64,000 bases of DNA. It comes from Lanius collurio (taxonomy: Eukaryota > Chordata > Aves > Passeriformes > Laniidae). Positions 62,040-64,000 of the stretch are shown piece by piece (positions within the stretch are counted from its first letter, which is position 1; each line of letters opens with the position of its first letter). A model generated the notes under the pieces. That model was not told where the DNA came from, did no database searches, and saw only the letters and a list, made by a program, of their open reading frames with translations. Where the stretch lies: NCBI GenBank assembly GCA_020086605.1, contig JACBWW010000097.1, positions 128,025 to 192,024 on the forward strand, in the 5' to 3' direction. Both the position numbers and the translations under genes were made by a program.

Positions 62040-64000
62040 GTAAGTACAGATCAAACCATCTTTTCTTTCTGTGACTTAATATGAAACTGAAAGAAAAATG
62101 AGTTGTGTTTAAAAAATCAAACCATGAGCTCTGATCCACTTTAATGTTGATAAATAAGGAGGTGTTACCCAGCATGCAGGTGCTTGGTCAATTCTCTGGG
62201 AGAGTGACTTTTAATCTCTTTTAACCACCAGCAGCAGCTTGTTTTAAGTTTGTAGGTGGGAAGTGAAGTGTGAATGCATGGCCAGGACAGTGACATAACA
62301 CAGCCACAGTGAGTTTCCTGCAGCAGAGCTGAGTTCAGGATCCTGCTCTGGCCTCACACTTCTCTTCTGAGCCGTGGCTGTGGTTGTGACATCCTGTGAC
62401 AAGGCCTGTGCACAGCCCTGAACTCGAGAAAGGGAAGGAGAAACCAGTTCTGAATGTTGAGTTTTACCAAGCTCAGTAACACTGCCCAACTCCTCCTGCT
62501 GTGGGTCTGATCAGTGTCATTTATAAACTCAGCCACGGAGTGTTTTGGGGTGAAATGTTTTAGGGAAAGATGTGCTTATAGCTGGTTTCCCTGGGATAAA
62601 GCAGGCCTGAAGTACAGGAGCACAGCTCTCTCCAAGTTAGGACTGAATTTTTTTTAGGTGTGTACCTTCCTTTTGCTGCAGAAGAGTGGACTCTGCCTTT
62701 AAAGGCAATCCCTGGATTTGCAGTCAGGAGTGTGGAGGTTCAGATGTAGGGAAAGATGGTATCTGGGCTCAAATCATTGCTCAGCTCAAAGAGCCTGTTT
62801 CCCATCTTTATTTGGAACTGAGCAGCACACAGTGAATTTCTTTGGCTTTTTTTTCTGCAGATAAAAGTCTTGCATAAGCTGTCAGCTGACACTACAACCC
62901 CCTGAAAAAGCTGGTGGAGGTTGCCAGGATTTGAGCCTTTTGAAGCATCCTGCTTTTCCTGCTCCCACTCTCATTGTAGCAGGAGTCTGGGGGGCTCTGG
63001 GCTCTGCCTCTCCCTGCCCAGTAAGGGCAGTGCCTGTTTTTCTCCCCTCCCTGGGTTTGTTTGTGTGACCCTGCTGAGCTGCAGCAGTGCTGGGAGTGCT
63101 GCATTTCCTGCAGCCAGCTGGAATCTGGGGGGTGGAGGAGCAGGGAGGGAGGGACTCAGGGATTCGATCCTGTTCCCGTGGCTTTGTCTGTACCAGGCTG
63201 TGCTCAAGCTGCAGCCAACATTCCCAGGGCTGTAAATCAGTGAAGAGGTAGGGATTCCTTTGGAAGGAGGGCAGGCCCAGCAGTCCTGGATGGTGAATCC
63301 GTGCTGCTCACTTGGAAACCGCTTCCAGTTGGAAAGATAAACAGGAAATGCATAACTCCTCTGTCCCAGCAGTTCTGAGTAATCCCTGGGATGTCCACAG
63401 AGGATGTGTGCTGGGGGGTCCTTTGGCTTTTGTCAGAGTGGTTGGGTAGGGATATCTCTGACTTAGGAATTATTTGACAGGGAAGGGGAATACCAGGATG
63501 TGTACTTGGTGGTTGAACTGATTGCTTGGTTTTCTCACTGTACAATTTTTTAATTAATTTTTTAATAGATGTTTCTGTATTTTGGAGGTGTTTTTTTGAT
63601 GGTTTCCATAGAATCTCAGAAAGATTTGGGTTGGAAGGGACCTAAAAGCCCATCCCAGGCTGCTCTAAGCCTCATCCAACCTGGCCTTGGACACTTCCAG
63701 GGATCCAGGGGCAGCCACAGCTGCTCTGGGCAACAAGAACCTTTCAGAAAGAAAGGCTTTTTCTCCTTTAAGTTTTTTAGTAGTTCCTGTTGGTAACTGT
63801 CTGCTGCTTTCCCTCAGAAGTGACTTGGAGGGAAATTTCGCATTAATCCAAATTTGGCTGTGTTTTCCTGGTCATTGCCCTTAAAGACACAGCTTGAAAA
63901 TTGCCATTTTGCAAAATTTTATCAGGGTTTTTCTTCTTCAAGGTTGTATTTTCAGTGTTGCTTTGATCCTCTAGTCACAATTTCTTTTTTGTTGTTGTCC
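62040..64000 (+). other. MAP4K5: MAP4K5 intron 15, to window end
   Basis: No sequence encoding the expected proline-rich linker (IPPPLPPKP-like) was found, so the remaining exons lie beyond the right edge. The content is unique sequence plus one CR1. Confidence 0.75.
63608..63738 (-). mobile_element. CR1 LINE 3' end
   Basis: It has the terminus 'atagaatctcagaaagattt' (plus strand), then 'gttggaagggacctaaaagc' and 'gatccaggggcagccacagc'. It is 5'-truncated at 'ctgctctgggcaacaag' and is antisense to MAP4K5. Confidence 0.87.

Noticed and set aside
5295..63796. A recurring peptide like [25 protein letters not shown] in many open frames, suggesting a gene family
   Set aside because: It is the same CR1 3' segment translated at each copy. 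It is not a conserved protein.

Overview
The window is vertebrate nuclear DNA and almost certainly avian. It has spliced genes with GT-AG introns, two CpG islands, and about thirty short fragments of CR1 non-LTR retrotransposons, most keeping the bird-typical 3' end (a 'cccttccaacccaaacca' motif followed by ATTCTGTGATT-like octamers). A passerine or other neoavian is plausible but was not tested. Nothing prokaryotic (operons, CRISPR, insertion sequences) is present.

Two protein-coding genes lie head to head. On the minus strand, 941-3363 holds four coding exons of ATL1 (atlastin-1, an ER-shaping dynamin-like GTPase). They correspond to roughly residues 12-191 of the mammalian protein and include the P-loop and the DTQG switch. 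The downstream exons lie beyond the left edge. The short first coding exon was not found; it may sit in the CpG island at about 14.75-15.6 kb, which is interrupted by a 391-base assembly gap. On the plus strand, 24384-62039 holds the first fifteen coding exons of MAP4K5 (a germinal-centre-kinase-like MAP4K). They encode 378 codons plus 2 bases: the whole kinase domain and the start of the linker. The citron-homology domain lies beyond the right edge. ATL1 and MAP4K5 are also head-to-head neighbours in mammals, which supports both calls over the paralogous pair ATL2/MAP4K3.

Layout: 1-3.4 kb, ATL1 exons 2-5 with CR1 in the introns; 3.4-14.7 kb, presumed ATL1 intron 1 with several CR1 fragments; 14.7-15.6 kb, CpG island with gap; 15.5-15.9 kb, degenerate tandem repeat with a period of about 121 bp; 16-23.8 kb, intergenic DNA with CR1; 23.8-24.56 kb, MAP4K5 CpG-island promoter, a 7-codon upstream ORF and exon 1, bracketed by CR1 copies; 24.5-43.0 kb, intron 1; 43.0-53.6 kb, intron 2, ending in a solo endogenous-retrovirus LTR (52847-53536) only 61 bases before exon 3; 53.6-62.0 kb, exons 3-15; 62.0-64 kb, part of intron 15.

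I found no undescribed biological system. The observations most worth checking are the LTR beside the exon 3 acceptor, a CR1 whose 5' junction appears to coincide with an ATL1 splice donor, the missing ATL1 first exon, the GC-rich codon patch confined to MAP4K5 exon 9, and the upstream ORF.
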